Assembly: GCA_021793945.1 (NCBI GenBank)
Contig: JAJYRT010000105.1
Span: 1-6,406, forward strand
DNA length: 6,406 bases
DNA from: Thermoplasmata archaeon
GTDB lineage: Archaea > Thermoplasmatota > Thermoplasmata > Thermoplasmatales > Thermoplasmataceae
Direction: 5' to 3'
Shown here: positions 6,292 to 6,406 of the stretch, in pieces
Numbering within the stretch: the first letter of the stretch is position 1
How the letters are laid out: each line of letters starts with the position of its first letter
Notes under the pieces: model-generated
Seen by the model: the letters and a program-made list of their open reading frames with translations, nothing else
The model's database searches: none
Told to the model about the DNA's origin: nothing
Made by a program: the position numbers and the translations under genes

Positions 6292-6406
6292 CACTGCAAG
6301 GTGGCGCACCATATGCTGCATCCGAAGCCCATGGGACTGGTGAATTATAGTTCCGCGTCGTCATAGGTGATCATGAATCACACTTACTAATTAACGGAAC
6401 GGAAAG

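Noticed and set aside
6240..6300. tRNA-like T-arm resemblance on the minus strand (GGTTGAAAATTCCCC)
   Set aside because: No matching acceptor stem, anticodon arm or D arm could be drawn around it.
1..6406. Mobile element, CRISPR array or defence island
   Set aside because: There are no transposase or integrase motifs, no terminal repeats and no spaced direct repeats. Every long gene is a housekeeping-type family with similar codon use.

Overview
The window looks like archaeal chromosome, most likely from the Thermoplasmata (Thermoplasma relatives and uncultured neighbours). Three things point there: all recognisable proteins belong to families common in archaea; arginine is mostly AGG/AGA and isoleucine often ATA; and three of the four first genes of transcription units have an AT-rich TATA-like box about 22-28 bases before the start codon with no convincing Shine-Dalgarno site, which suggests leaderless mRNAs. 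GC content is near 50% by eye. The lineage is an inference and was not tested by search.

Layout. Positions 1-1815 (minus strand) hold a two-gene unit: a Memo-family protein (1006-1815), then a radical SAM enzyme (1-1009) that overlaps it by 4 bases and runs off the left edge near its C terminus. A 161-base divergent promoter region (1816-1976) separates it from an AMMECR1-domain protein on the plus strand (1977-2561). These three proteins are the complete 'AmmeMemoRadiSam' set, a conserved but functionally unsolved trio. AMMECR1 converges on the next gene with only 3 bases between stop codons. Positions 2565-5041 (minus) hold a second two-gene unit: a D-2-hydroxyacid dehydrogenase (4106-5041) followed, with a 4-base ATGA overlap, by a thiamine-diphosphate enzyme of the benzoylformate decarboxylase family (2565-4109). 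A multi-pass site-2-type M50 metalloprotease (5102-6190, minus) precedes it. The last 216 bases (6191-6406) carry no gene I can support; they hold a 14-bp dyad in the protease promoter region and several short inverted repeats.

How the genes may work together. The AmmeMemoRadiSam trio probably acts as one module, since two members are translationally coupled and the third starts from the shared divergent promoter. The dehydrogenase/ThDP pair reads as a short 2-hydroxyacid to 2-oxoacid to decarboxylation (or carboligation) route. However, the ThDP enzyme has Asp in place of the near-universal cofactor-activating Glu and lacks the catalytic His of true benzoylformate decarboxylase, so its reaction is open. 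The protease appears to be an independent membrane function. I see no mobile elements, CRISPR arrays, rRNA or tRNA genes.
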